A DNA stretch of 43,246 nucleotides from an uncultured Veillonella sp. (GCF_900545795.1 NZ_URAR01000016.1:1-43246); one strand, 5' to 3'. Numbered from the stretch's first letter, positions 15,426 through 24,257 are shown. Notes: generated by a model from the sequence alone, not told the origin. Made by a program: numbers and translations.

Positions 15426-16406
15426 ATGGAATACGTTAAATTAGGTCGCACTGGTCTTGATGTGTCAAAACTAGCCTTAGGCTGCATGAGTTATGGCGAC
15501 CCATCATTTGAGCAGTTTAAATGGGTATTAGAAGAAGCCGATGCGCGAAAGGTAATGAAGCATGCTATTGACTTAGGCATTAATTTCTTTGACACTGCTA
15601 ATACATATAGTAATGGCGCCAGTGAGGAGATTGTAGGGCGTGCATTAAAGGATTTTGCTCGTCGTGAAGATATAGTATTGGCTACAAAGGTATTTTTTCA
15701 AATGCGTCCTGACCGCCCTAATAGCAGTGGTTTATCGCGCAAGGAAATCATGTATGAAGTGGAGCAAAGTTTGCGTCGTTTAGGTACGGACTATATTGAC
15801 TTACTGTATATCCATCGCTGGGATTATAATACGCCAATTGAAGAAACTATGCGTGCTTTAAATGATTTAGTAACTGCTGGTAAGGTGCGCTATATTGGAG
15901 CTAGCGCTATGTATGCTTGGCAATTCCAGAAAGCGCAATATGTAGCGGAGAAACATGGTTGGGTTCAATTTGTGGCTATGCAAAATCATTACAATCTTTT
16001 ATACCGAGAAGAAGAGCGTGAAATGATTCCTCTTTGTAAGGACATGGGCGTAGGTTTAACACCATATAGTCCACTTGCAGCAGGGCGCTTAAGCCGTGAT
16101 TGGACGGCGACGACTAAACGGGCTGAAGTAGATAAAATTGCGAAGGCTAAATATGATTCGACTGTAGCTAGTGATAAGATTATAGTTGATCTCGTAGGTG
16201 AATTAGCGGAGAAGTATAATACAACGCGCACGGGTATTGCCTTGGCGTGGCAGTGGCATAAGGGTGTGGTGGCACCGATTATTGGGCCTACCAAGGAAGC
16301 CTATTTAGATGATGCGGTGAATGCTCTTACAGTGCATCTCACTGAGGAAGATGTGCAGTATCTAGAAGAGCCATATATTCCGCATAAAGTAATGGGCGCT
16401 AGGTAG
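15426..16406 (+). CDS. Aldo/keto reductase
   Basis: 326-residue (beta/alpha)8 NADPH-dependent reductase. Catalytic tetrad candidates are visible: FFDTANTYSNGASEE (D and Y), ATKVFF (K) and LLYIHRWDYNTPIEETM (H). The N-terminus YVKLGRTGLDVSKLALGCMSYG and the cofactor-binding GPTKEAYLDDAV near the end are typical of the YajO/YghZ-like branch. Likely substrates are aldehydes or ketones, including toxic carbonyls; the exact one is unknown. AAAGGAG precedes the ATG. It sits among other redox genes (NTF2-like, flavodoxin-fold oxidoreductase, nitroreductase). Confidence 0.93.
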   Translation: MEYVKLGRTGLDVSKLALGCMSYGDPSFEQFKWVLEEADARKVMKHAIDLGINFFDTANTYSNGASEEIVGRALKDFARREDIVLATKVFFQMRPDRPNSSGLSRKEIMYEVEQSLRRLGTDYIDLLYIHRWDYNTPIEETMRALNDLVTAGKVRYIGASAMYAWQFQKAQYVAEKHGWVQFVAMQNHYNLLYREEEREMIPLCKDMGVGLTPYSPLAAGRLSRDWTATTKRAEVDKIAKAKYDSTVASDKIIVDLVGELAEKYNTTRTGIALAWQWHKGVVAPIIGPTKEAYLDDAVNALTVHLTEEDVQYLEEPYIPHKVMGAR

Positions 16407-16520
16407 TGGTTTCAAAACTGTAATCACAATTGGAACTAAAGAGGTTATAAGGGACAGCTTTTGAGCTGTAATATAAATTTTAATAATTTTAAGATTAAGT
16501 TAATTATAAGGAGAGAGACG

Positions 16521-17525
16521 ATGAAACGTAACAAAATTTGGTTTAAAACGGTAGCGATAACAGCTTTTACTGCCTTGTGTCTAGTATCTTCATCGCTAGC
16601 TGCATCATTTACTTTGCCCTCACAGGGATTAATTCTACAAGGCGAGCCAAAGCAGACTTACATTAGTACCGAAATGGAGCAATTCTTTACGAATCCAAGT
16701 GCACAGGTCAGCAAATTTAAAGGCCTAGATAATTGGGAGCAAAGCGTTGAATATTTAAATGGCGTTAAAGTGGAGCATTATTCTTTGAAACTTGGCGAAC
16801 TCACCGAAGGTGAATCCGATCGAGTTATCCTACAGCTTCATGGTGGTGGCTATGTGGCTGGCATGTCTCAGGCTCATCGCGTATTGGCTATGAAAGTAGG
16901 CTCTTTGGTAAAAGCTAATTATGTGTATAGTGTAGATTATCGCTTAGCACCAGACTATGTATATCCTGCGGCCTTAGAAGATGCAGTAGGCGCTTATAAA
17001 GGCTTATTGGCTAAGGGCATTAATCCTAATCACTTAATTGTCATGGGGGATTCCGCTGGTGGCAATTTGGCATTAGAATTGTCCTTGTATTTAAAAGAGC
17101 ATAATTTACCACAACCAGGTGTGTTATTATTGGCTTCTCCATGGGCTGATTTTGAGCATAAGGACAATACATCTCGCACTTATAATGACAGCAAGGACCA
17201 AGTGTTGGGGCTTGGCACACCGCTAAATGGGGCCGTTAAAGAGCCAGTATACGCAGGTAAGTTAGATTTAAAAGACGCTCGTTTATCCCCTATTTATGCT
17301 GATTTAACGGGCTTGCCACCAATGCTCATTCAAACTGGTGGAAATGAACTCTTTGTGACAGAAAATGAAGCGTTAGCTGCTAAAGCGACTAGCGATGGTG
17401 TATTAGTAAGCTTAACCGTATATCCTGGCATGCCTCATGACTTTGCCCTTTTATTGCCAGACATGGATGATTCAGTTCAATCCTTGGCTGAAATGAGAGA
17501 TTTTGTGAATCGCAACTTAAAATAA
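16521..17525 (+). CDS. Exported alpha/beta-hydrolase (HSL-type esterase)
   Basis: 334 residues with an N-terminal signal peptide (MKRNKIWFKTVAITAFTALC, cleavage near SLAA), so it is probably periplasmic. The oxyanion motif HGGGYVAG starts at H107, the nucleophile elbow GDSAGG has S178, the acid lies in the TGGNELF region, and H306 in MPHDF completes the triad. This is the hormone-sensitive-lipase (Est/BdpA-like) carboxylesterase family, cleaving short-chain acyl esters. I start at the ATG at 16521, where AAGGAGAG sits just upstream, rather than 60 nt earlier, because the signal peptide then begins correctly. Confidence 0.9.
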   Translation: MKRNKIWFKTVAITAFTALCLVSSSLAASFTLPSQGLILQGEPKQTYISTEMEQFFTNPSAQVSKFKGLDNWEQSVEYLNGVKVEHYSLKLGELTEGESDRVILQLHGGGYVAGMSQAHRVLAMKVGSLVKANYVYSVDYRLAPDYVYPAALEDAVGAYKGLLAKGINPNHLIVMGDSAGGNLALELSLYLKEHNLPQPGVLLLASPWADFEHKDNTSRTYNDSKDQVLGLGTPLNGAVKEPVYAGKLDLKDARLSPIYADLTGLPPMLIQTGGNELFVTENEALAAKATSDGVLVSLTVYPGMPHDFALLLPDMDDSVQSLAEMRDFVNRNLK

Positions 17526-17596
17526 TTGTGGGGCAATTATTTTATAGCGAGTAGAACTAGGTAGAGCATTTTATCTTAAAGGAAGAAGAGTTTATT

Positions 17597-18112
17597 ATGA
17601 AAACAACAGTATTTTTATTTCACCCTAATTTTAATGATTCTATTGTAAATAAAGCACTTGCAGAAGCGGCTAAAGGGGCTTCTATTGAAGTACGCAAGGT
17701 ATATGAATTATACCCAGATGGTGTAATTGATGTAGGGGCTGAGCAAAAGGCTTTAGAAGCAACTGACCGTATCGTACTACAATTTCCTATGTATTGGTAT
17801 TCTAGTCCCTCCTTATTAAAGCAATGGGAAGATGATGTATTACAATATGGCTGGGCCTATGGCTCCACAGGTACAGCATTACATGGTAAAGAATTGCTCA
17901 TTGCCACATCTACAGGGGCGCAAGAACAGGAGTATTTGGCTACTGGTAAATATAAAATGACTGTAGAGGAATTGTTGGCACCATTTAAAGCGACTTGCCA
18001 TATGGTAGGTCTTACTTGGCTCGCACCTTTTGTAACGTATGGTACTTTGGGGATTGAAGCTAATCGATTAAATGAAGCAGCTAAGGGGTATGTAGGGCGC
18101 TTGCAAGGCTAA
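17597..18112 (+). CDS. Flavodoxin-fold NAD(P)H oxidoreductase (KefF/MdaB-like)
   Basis: 171 residues of the flavodoxin-2 family (quinone reductases and KefF-type proteins). Marks: VFLFHPNFNDSIVNKAL at the FMN-phosphate loop, RIVLQFPMYWYSSPSLLKQWEDDV, GWAYGSTGTALHGKELLIATSTG and the C-terminal helix. Members reduce quinones by two electrons with FMN, avoiding semiquinone radicals. AAAGGAAG precedes the ATG. No potassium-efflux partner gene is adjacent, so a KefF role is not supported; quinone or electrophile detoxification is the better guess. Confidence 0.9.
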   Translation: MKTTVFLFHPNFNDSIVNKALAEAAKGASIEVRKVYELYPDGVIDVGAEQKALEATDRIVLQFPMYWYSSPSLLKQWEDDVLQYGWAYGSTGTALHGKELLIATSTGAQEQEYLATGKYKMTVEELLAPFKATCHMVGLTWLAPFVTYGTLGIEANRLNEAAKGYVGRLQG

Positions 18113-18130
18113 GCCGAGAAAAGGATATAT

Positions 18131-18149
18131 GTACAGACATAATGTCTGT
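18131..18149 (+). other. Small hairpin of unknown role after the oxidoreductase gene
   Basis: TACAGAC / GTCTGTA arms with a five-base loop and no T-run. It precedes the real terminator by about 45 nt and could stabilise the mRNA end. Confidence 0.4.
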
Positions 18150-18193
18150 ACGCCTATACGATATATCAGTGAGCAGTGAATTTAATATATGAG

Positions 18194-18230
18194 AAAGACC
18201 TCAAGCCCGTATAAGGCTTGAGGTCTTTTT
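18194..18230 (+). terminator. Terminator after the oxidoreductase gene
   Basis: AAAGACCTCAAGCC stem with its complement (one internal offset), loop CGTATA, then TTTTT. The 260 nt that follow up to the decarboxylase start are AT-rich and hold its promoter; a short inverted repeat TCTCTA/TAGAGA (18414-18443) is the only structure seen. Confidence 0.9.
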
Positions 18231-18491
18231 GGCGTCTATAAGATGTTAGGCTTTGGTACTTCTAGAGATACTGAGGACCTTTGTACTTTTATAAGTCTTG
18301 GTTGTTTATAGGTATTGAGTTTTTTATGTCTAGGCGCGGTAAGATATTTCGTACTTCCTAGAATTTTTTATAATTTATGGACAACTTTAGTGGAATTACA
18401 TATGTTTTATACGTCTCTAATTGGTTATACTTGTATGTAGAGAATAAAATACTTATTTAGTACACCAGGTAAGGACGAGGAGGTTATATAT

Positions 18492-20675
18492 ATGAATTCA
18501 TTAAGCATAGCTTGCAGTACTGAAGCTGTACAATATTTTACTATAGAAAGTCATCGACCACAGGAAAATTTAGATACAATTTTAAATCAAGTGGAGCCAG
18601 ATTTTACAGCCGTTGGCGCGGTAGTAGTAACTGACCAGGAATTAGAAAAATTACCACTCCTATTTGACACTTTATTGGGAATACCTACTTTTATTGTGCG
18701 CACACAGGCGGAAGTAGAGATTCCGCTACACCTATTAACACAAGGTGTACATATTATTGATGTGAATCAATTTGAGCGCTTAACTTTTAGTCGTCAAATT
18801 GAAGATGCCATTGTAGCCTATGAAGCGCGGATTTTACCACCATTTTTTAAGGAATTAGTAAAATATGTAGAATCTGGTCACATGTCCTTGGCTACACCAG
18901 GTCATCATGGGGGCAGTTTCTTTAGAAAGCATCCAGCAGGTCGCTATTTCTATGATTGGTTTGGAGAGCCTTTATTCCGCTCAGATATGAGCTCGTCTGA
19001 TGTAAAAATGGGGGATATGCTCATCCATGAGGGGTTTCCTTATGATGCGGAAAAGCATGCAGCGGAAGTATTTAATGCAGACTTTACCTATTTTGTGTTA
19101 AATGGTACGTCTTCGGCTAATAAAGTGGTATGTAATGCCCTAATCAAGCCTGGCGATGTAGTGCTATTTGACCGAAACAATCATAAATCTTTGTACCATG
19201 GCGCTTTAGTACAATCAGGGGCGACTCCCGTGTATGTAGAAACATCACGCAATCCGTTTGGCTTTATTGGTGGCGTAGATTATCATTGCTTCGAAGAATC
19301 CTATTTGCGGGAGCGCATTGCTAAGGTGGCACCTCATAAAGCCGAGGCAGAGCGCCCATTTAGAGTGGCCTTAATTCAGCTAGGCACCTATGATGGTACG
19401 ATTTACAATGCCCGCCAAGTAGTGGACCGCATTGGCCATTTATGTGACTATATCTTATTTGACTCTGCGTGGGTAGGGTATGAGCAATTCATTCCTATGA
19501 TGCGCGATTGCAGCCCTATGTTATTGGAATTAGGCCCTAATGACCCAGGGATTTTTGTGACACAGTCTGTACATAAGCAATTGGCTGGTTTTTCTCAGAC
19601 CTCTCAAATACATAAAAAAGATAGCCATATTAAGGGACAGGCGCGCTATTGTAACGATGATTGCTTTAATAATGCCTTTATGCTTCAAGCGTCTACTTCG
19701 CCTTGCTATCCTTTATTTGCCTCCCTTGATGTGAATGCTAAAATTCACGAAGGTCCTTTAGGCCGTAAAATGTGGGCAGATACAGTGAAGCTCGGCATTT
19801 ATGCGAGAAAGGCGATTAAGCAACATTGTCATTATTTGAAATCCTTTGTGCCAGACATTGTAAATGGTCGCGAATGGGATACGTATACGACAGAGGAAAT
19901 TGCAGAGAACAAAGAGTTCTTTTCAATTGACCCAGAGGCGTCTTGGCATCAATTTAAAGGCTATGAAAAGAATCAATACTTAGTCGATCCATGTAAACTC
20001 TTAGTGTACACTCCAGGTATTGATGGTCAAACGGGAGACTATGAGGACTTTGGCATCCCTGCATCAGTATTATCTCATTATTTACAAGACCATGGCCTTA
20101 CGCCAGAAAAATGCGATTTAAATTCCATTTTATTCTTGTTAACACCAGCTGATTCAGAGACTATGATGAATAATCTCGTGTCCTTAATGGTTCGCTTTGA
20201 ACGCTGCATTGATGAAGATGTGCCAATGAAGGATGTATTGCCTAAGATTTACTATCAATATGAAGAGCACTATCGCGGATATACGATTCGCCAACTTTGT
20301 CAAGAAATGCATGATTTTTATAAAAAACATAAAGTAAATACGTTGCAAAAACGTTTATTTAGAGAAGAGTATTTCCCTGAAGTAGCCATTACGGCACAGG
20401 CTGCGACACAGGCGTTCATTGGAGGCAATTATGAAATGGTGACCCTCGATGAAGTGAAAGGGCGCATTGCCTTAGAAGGGGCCTTACCATATCCTCCAGG
20501 AATTATTACTATTGGTCCTGGGGAACGCTGGAATGACAATGTTATTGCTTATTTTAAAGTCCTAGAAGATACGTTTAATGAATTGCCAGGCTTTACTGGA
20601 GAAATTCAGGGTGTTCATTTTAAAGAAATTGATGGTAAAATAAGAGCATTAGCCTATGTTATGAAGGACGAATAA
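18492..20675 (+). CDS. Orn/Lys/Arg decarboxylase (fold type III-like, large form)
   Basis: 727-residue PLP-dependent amino-acid decarboxylase of the AdiA/CadA/SpeF class. Domains: N-terminal flavodoxin-like wing (about 1-110), PLP core with LATPGHHGGSFF, FVLNGTSSANK, DRNNHKS and SVHKQLAGFSQTSQI, where K362 binds PLP, and a C-terminal domain ending in YPPGIITIGPGERW and MKDE. It removes CO2 from lysine, ornithine or arginine, giving cadaverine, putrescine or agmatine and consuming a proton. Specificity cannot be read from motifs alone. The downstream LysR regulator and lysS hint at lysine, but only as inference. GAGGAGG precedes the ATG. Confidence 0.93.
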   Translation: MNSLSIACSTEAVQYFTIESHRPQENLDTILNQVEPDFTAVGAVVVTDQELEKLPLLFDTLLGIPTFIVRTQAEVEIPLHLLTQGVHIIDVNQFERLTFSRQIEDAIVAYEARILPPFFKELVKYVESGHMSLATPGHHGGSFFRKHPAGRYFYDWFGEPLFRSDMSSSDVKMGDMLIHEGFPYDAEKHAAEVFNADFTYFVLNGTSSANKVVCNALIKPGDVVLFDRNNHKSLYHGALVQSGATPVYVETSRNPFGFIGGVDYHCFEESYLRERIAKVAPHKAEAERPFRVALIQLGTYDGTIYNARQVVDRIGHLCDYILFDSAWVGYEQFIPMMRDCSPMLLELGPNDPGIFVTQSVHKQLAGFSQTSQIHKKDSHIKGQARYCNDDCFNNAFMLQASTSPCYPLFASLDVNAKIHEGPLGRKMWADTVKLGIYARKAIKQHCHYLKSFVPDIVNGREWDTYTTEEIAENKEFFSIDPEASWHQFKGYEKNQYLVDPCKLLVYTPGIDGQTGDYEDFGIPASVLSHYLQDHGLTPEKCDLNSILFLLTPADSETMMNNLVSLMVRFERCIDEDVPMKDVLPKIYYQYEEHYRGYTIRQLCQEMHDFYKKHKVNTLQKRLFREEYFPEVAITAQAATQAFIGGNYEMVTLDEVKGRIALEGALPYPPGIITIGPGERWNDNVIAYFKVLEDTFNELPGFTGEIQGVHFKEIDGKIRALAYVMKDE

Positions 20676-20699
20676 TATATATTGGAAAGGACGATTTCT

Positions 20700-21602
20700 A
20701 TGGATTTTGAAGTTTGTAGAAATTATGTATGTGTTGCTGAGTCGTATACTATTAGTGAAGCAGCGCGTCAACTAAATATTGCACAGCCTGCCTTAAGTTT
20801 GCAGATTAAAAATCTAGAGGCGTATTATGGTGTGCAATTAATTAAGACGCGACAAGGGAGTCGCCATATTGAGCTCACTAAGGCAGGCGATTTGCTATAT
20901 CGACGAATTAAGCATTTATTGAACCAAGAAGAATTATTGCGCAAGGAAGTGCGCAAGAGTGCTTCCGAAGAAGCAGATACGGTTATTGTTGGTGCCACCC
21001 CTGAATTGGCGTGCATTGTGAATGATTACATTAACGATTTTAAAAAAGAAAATCCGAAGGGCCGTTGGAAAGTTATTTTTAATGATATGAAATTTCTTAC
21101 GGAATCGTTGGAGCGAGGCCTTATTAATGTCATCATAACGCCAACAGTGCCGCCACATAAGCATTTATATACCTTTGAAGGAACTGGCATGCGCAAGCTT
21201 GCGGTGATTGGGCCAAAGAATCACGCCTTGCTTCAAAATCGCAAGGAAATGCAATTGGCTCAGTTGAATGGACAAAAAGTAGCCGTCATGGCTGATTTAG
21301 AAAATCCATTGTTGCGCTCTTGCCGTGAAAGAGAGTTAGATATTTCTTGTGTGTTAAGTAGTAATTCTCTCATGTTTGTTCTTGATACAGTGATGCAAAG
21401 TGGAGAATTGGCGATTATATCAGGCTCCATCCCGGAGTGGGTGAAGGGCCTTGTACAATATGTGCCACTGCGGAGTAGTGAGCTGATGAAGTCACAGCAA
21501 GTGTACACCCATAAAGGTGGCCAAAAGACGAAATTAGTAAAAGCATTTTTAGCCCATCTTAAAGACCAACAGTACATTAGTGATGCAGATGCTGGTAATT
21601 AG
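20700..21602 (+). CDS. LysR-family transcriptional regulator
   Basis: 300 residues. The N-terminal winged helix-turn-helix spans about 1-60 (FEVCRNYVCVAESYTISEAARQLNIAQPALSLQIKNLE), followed by the linker helix and a periplasmic-binding-like effector domain (about 90-290) with TVIVGATPELACIV. The ATG at 20700 is chosen over an upstream TTG because the family start MDFEVCRNY fits and GGAAAGGAC lies 7-14 nt before it. It begins 24 nt after the decarboxylase in the same direction, which is unusual for LysR genes (often divergent), and ends 15 nt before lysS, so it may control its own operon. Confidence 0.93.
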   Translation: MDFEVCRNYVCVAESYTISEAARQLNIAQPALSLQIKNLEAYYGVQLIKTRQGSRHIELTKAGDLLYRRIKHLLNQEELLRKEVRKSASEEADTVIVGATPELACIVNDYINDFKKENPKGRWKVIFNDMKFLTESLERGLINVIITPTVPPHKHLYTFEGTGMRKLAVIGPKNHALLQNRKEMQLAQLNGQKVAVMADLENPLLRSCRERELDISCVLSSNSLMFVLDTVMQSGELAIISGSIPEWVKGLVQYVPLRSSELMKSQQVYTHKGGQKTKLVKAFLAHLKDQQYISDADAGN

Positions 21603-21617
21603 TGAGGAGGCCTTTCT

Positions 21618-21781
21618 ATGGATTTATTTGATGATTTAGATACATTTCCATCCTTAGGAGATATAGGAGATAGTAATTTATCGCCTACCTTGGGGCGCAT
21701 GGAAAAGTACAACGCTTATATGAGCTAGATATATATCCTTATGGCGATAAGTTTAATTGGACTCATTATGCCAAGGATATA
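21618..21781 (+). pseudogene. lysS: 5' part of lysS, separated by an apparent one-base deletion
   Basis: ATG at 21618 follows a strong GAGGAGG (21604-21610, 7-nt gap). It reads 36 codons, ending MEKYNAYMS and a TAG at 21726-21728. In the frame of the downstream lysS, the sequence from 21722 reads ELDIYPYGDKFNWTHYAKDIM without a stop, exactly the R-x-EK...PYGxKFxxTHxA stretch expected at the start of a LysRS. Adding one G near 21720-21724 joins the frames (NAYM-ELDIYPYG) into a 510-residue protein of normal length. Either a sequence error or a real mutation. Confidence 0.85.
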
Positions 21782-23149
21782 ATGGCTAATTACGATAGTT
21801 TAAAAGACTCTAATGTGGCTGTAGCGGGTCGTATTATGGCTAAGCGTGACCATGGTAAAACTATATTTTTAACTTTGCGCGACACAACGGGCGATATTCA
21901 GATTTTTGCGCGCATTGATGAGGTGTCTGAGCTAGAGAACAGCTTGCTAGACTTATTAGATGTGGGCGATATTATCGGTGTAAATGGCACTGTATTTAAA
22001 ACGGACAAAGGGGAAATTAGTGTTCGCACTACTCATGTGGAAATGCTCACTAAATCATTGCGCCCCTTGCCAGATAAGTGGCATGGCCTTAAAAATGCAG
22101 AGTTTAAATATCGTCATCGCTATGTGGATATTATTATGAATCCGCAAGTGCGTGAAGTGTTTAAAAAGCGTGCCCAAATTATTGCTACTATTCGCGAATG
22201 GCTATTGCAGCGCAATTTTATGGAAGTGGAAACGCCTATGATGCAAAATTTATATGGTGGTGCTGTAGCGCGGCCTTTTATTACGCATCATAATGCACAT
22301 GACATGGATGTGTATTTGCGCATTTCTCCTGAATTATATTTAAAACGCCTTGTAGTAGGGGGCTTTGATAGGGTCTTTGAAATTAACCGCAATTTTCGCA
22401 ATGAGGGCATCGACAAAAGTCACTATCCAGAATTTACTATGGTAGAAACGTATCAGGCCTATGCTGATTATAATGATATGATTCAGCAATTAGAGGATTT
22501 AGTAGGTCATTGTGCGAAGGTTATTACTGGCGGCACTAAGATTATGTATCAGGGCGTGCCGATTGAGTTCAATAAACCTTGGCAGCGTATGACCATGGTA
22601 GAGGCGATTAAAACCTATTCTGGTGAAGATTTTGATGAGGTGGAAACCTTAGATGATGCACGTGCTTTAGCAGATCGTTTACATGCAGAATACGCCGAGC
22701 ATGATGGCATCGGCAAAATTATGAATGCTTGTTTTGAAACCGTAGCCGAGGGGAATTTGATTCAGCCAACGATTATTACAGGCCTTCCTATGGAAATTTC
22801 ACCATTAGCTAAACAAAGTCGTGAAAAACCTTGGTTGACTGATCGTTTTGAAGCCTATATTTTTGGTCGCGAATTAGCTAATGGCTTTTCGGAACTCAAT
22901 GATCCCTTTGATCAAAGACGGCGATTTGAACAACAAATGCGCGAGCGTGAGCTAGGCGATGAGGCAGCCCATCAAATGGACGAGGACTTTGTGAATGCCT
23001 TGGAATATGGTTTGCCCCCAACTGCAGGTTTGGGTATTGGCATTGACCGCTTAGTCATGTTCTTGACAGATAGTGCATCAATTCGCGATGTTATCTTCTT
23101 CCCATTGATGAAGCCTGAAGAGGGCCGTGAGCGAGATCTAGACGAATAA
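21782..23149 (+). CDS. lysS: Lysyl-tRNA synthetase, class II (main reading frame, N-terminus cut off by frameshift)
   Basis: Attaches lysine to tRNA-Lys. The open frame of 455 residues starts at an internal ATG. It contains the OB-fold anticodon-binding domain (VAVAGRIMAKRDHGKTIFLTLRD ...) and the class II core: motif 1 around FMEVETPMMQ, motif 2 FRNEGIDKSHYPEFTM, motif 3 GLGIGIDRLVMFLT. The natural start is at 21618 (separate entry); about 55 N-terminal residues are out of frame. Re-initiation at 21782 after AAGGAT is conceivable and would give a protein missing the first helix but keeping the OB fold. As LysRS is essential and no second copy is in the window, a sequencing or assembly error is the simplest reading. 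Confidence 0.93.
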   Translation: MANYDSLKDSNVAVAGRIMAKRDHGKTIFLTLRDTTGDIQIFARIDEVSELENSLLDLLDVGDIIGVNGTVFKTDKGEISVRTTHVEMLTKSLRPLPDKWHGLKNAEFKYRHRYVDIIMNPQVREVFKKRAQIIATIREWLLQRNFMEVETPMMQNLYGGAVARPFITHHNAHDMDVYLRISPELYLKRLVVGGFDRVFEINRNFRNEGIDKSHYPEFTMVETYQAYADYNDMIQQLEDLVGHCAKVITGGTKIMYQGVPIEFNKPWQRMTMVEAIKTYSGEDFDEVETLDDARALADRLHAEYAEHDGIGKIMNACFETVAEGNLIQPTIITGLPMEISPLAKQSREKPWLTDRFEAYIFGRELANGFSELNDPFDQRRRFEQQMRERELGDEAAHQMDEDFVNALEYGLPPTAGLGIGIDRLVMFLTDSASIRDVIFFPLMKPEEGRERDLDE

Positions 23150-23320
23150 GTGTAATACATATGAGGCTTAATATGTATAAGCAAATGCTTATACATATCT
23201 AGACGTAAACGTGTATATGTAAATAGCTAAAAGTAAATATGTATAAAGAAATAGTCATTAATACATATATACAAACAGATATCTAAACATAACTATATGA
23301 TAATTAAATATTTATTATAG
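23150..23320. repeat. ATGTATAA/ATACATAT-rich gap after lysS
   Basis: Words such as ATACATAT, ATATGTATAA and AAACATA or AAACAGATA recur irregularly through 23155-23300 in both orientations, giving weak self-complementarity. No gene was seen. Confidence 0.5.
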
Positions 23321-23348
23321 GACGCTAGCTAAGCTAGCGTCTTTTTTT
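23321..23348 (+). terminator. Terminator of the decarboxylase-LysR-lysS unit
   Basis: Perfect stem GACGCTAGC / GCTAGCGTC with a TAA loop, followed by seven T. Confidence 0.94.
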
Positions 23349-23361
23349 ACAAAATTTAAAA

Positions 23362-23423
23362 TGTAACTATTGACATTACATGTAGAAGTGTGTAAAATAC
23401 AAAATGTAATTACTAGAGTTACA
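23362..23423 (+). promoter_or_regulatory. Promoter with two TGTAA-N9-TTACA operators
   Basis: TTGACA (23370-23375), 17 nt, TAAAAT (23393-23398). Operator 1 TGTAACTATTGACATTACA (23362-23380) covers the -35; operator 2 TGTAATTACTAGAGTTACA (23405-23423) covers the start site. Both have 5-bp arms and a 9-bp centre, and their centres are 43 bp apart, about four helical turns. A like operator sits at the DoxX promoter. Confidence 0.8.
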
Positions 23424-23504
23424 AGTTGAGGATCGATAGGGCGTGTATACATAGGTAACTAGATAAAAGATAAAACTTTGATATTGAATGATGGAGGAAT
23501 TAAA

Positions 23505-24135
23505 ATGAAAATTGCAGTAGTAAGTTCAAATGGTAAAGTAGGTAAATTAGTTGTAGCAGAGGCACTTAGCCGTGGTCACGAAGTAGTTGGCTTTGCACGC
23601 AGTGCCAACCAATCAGAGGCAAAGAATTTTGTGCAAAAAGATATTTTTGAATTGACTAAGGACGATGTAAAAGGCTTTGATGTAGTTGTTGATGCTTTTG
23701 GTACTTTTGCACCAGACACATTAGATCTTCATACAAAATCTTTGATGCACCTAGCAGATCTTGTATCTGGTAGTGAGACGCGTTTACTTGTAGTAGGTGG
23801 GGGCTGGTAGCTTGTATGTAAATAAAGAACATACTATGCAATTACTCAATACACCAGATTTTCCTGAAGCCTATTACCCATTGGCAAAAGCACAAGCAGA
23901 TGAACTCGTAGCATTGCGCAAACGTGAGGATGTAAAATGGACTTTTGTGAGCCCCACTGCAGATTTTCAAGCTGATGGTGCTCGCACTGGAGAATATATC
24001 TTAAGTGGCGAAGAATTTACCCTCAATGATAAAGGGGAGAGCGTGGTAAGTTATGCTGACTATGCCATTGCTATGGTGGATGAAGCTGAGGCTGGTAAAC
24101 ATGTGCAAATGCGCATTAGTGTAGTTGGGAAATAA
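23505..24135 (+). pseudogene. NAD(P)-binding Rossmann protein (NmrA/SDR-like), frameshifted at a G run
   Basis: Begins MKIAVVSSNGKVGKLVVAEAL, the dinucleotide-binding start of small atypical SDR/NmrA-like proteins; GGAGG sits just upstream. The frame reads to LLVVGGGW and a TAG at 23808. The continuation GAGSLYVNKEHTMQLLN ... ISVVGK is in the next frame and ends at 24135. Deleting one G from GGGGG at 23803-23807 gives ...VVGGAGSLYVN... and an intact protein of 209 residues, the normal size. Intact relatives act as NAD(P)H-dependent reductases or sensors. Shares an operator pattern with the DoxX gene, suggesting a joint redox response. Confidence 0.85.
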
Positions 24136-24161
24136 TATATCTAAAAAAATAGATTTAGTTC

Positions 24162-24215
24162 TTGACGAATGAGAAGATTCTCGATATAATACAACATGTA
24201 ATAAATGGGGTTACT
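24162..24215 (+). promoter_or_regulatory. DoxX-gene promoter with TGTAA-N9-TTACt operator
   Basis: TTGACG (24162-24167), 17 nt, TATAAT (24185-24190). Operator-like TGTAATAAATGGGGTTACT lies at 24197-24215, starting seven bases after the -10, the same offset as operator 2 at the preceding promoter. A second small palindrome GAGAA-GA-TTCTC (24171-24182) lies in the spacer. Confidence 0.78.
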
Positions 24216-24257
24216 AGTTATAAAGTATAGAGAACCTTAGTAAAAGTATGAAGTAAA

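Noticed and set aside
23803..23807. Poly-G tract as a phase-variation switch in the NAD(P)-binding gene
   Set aside because: Five G is too short to slip at useful rates; a plain indel or sequence error is likelier, though recorded as a finding.
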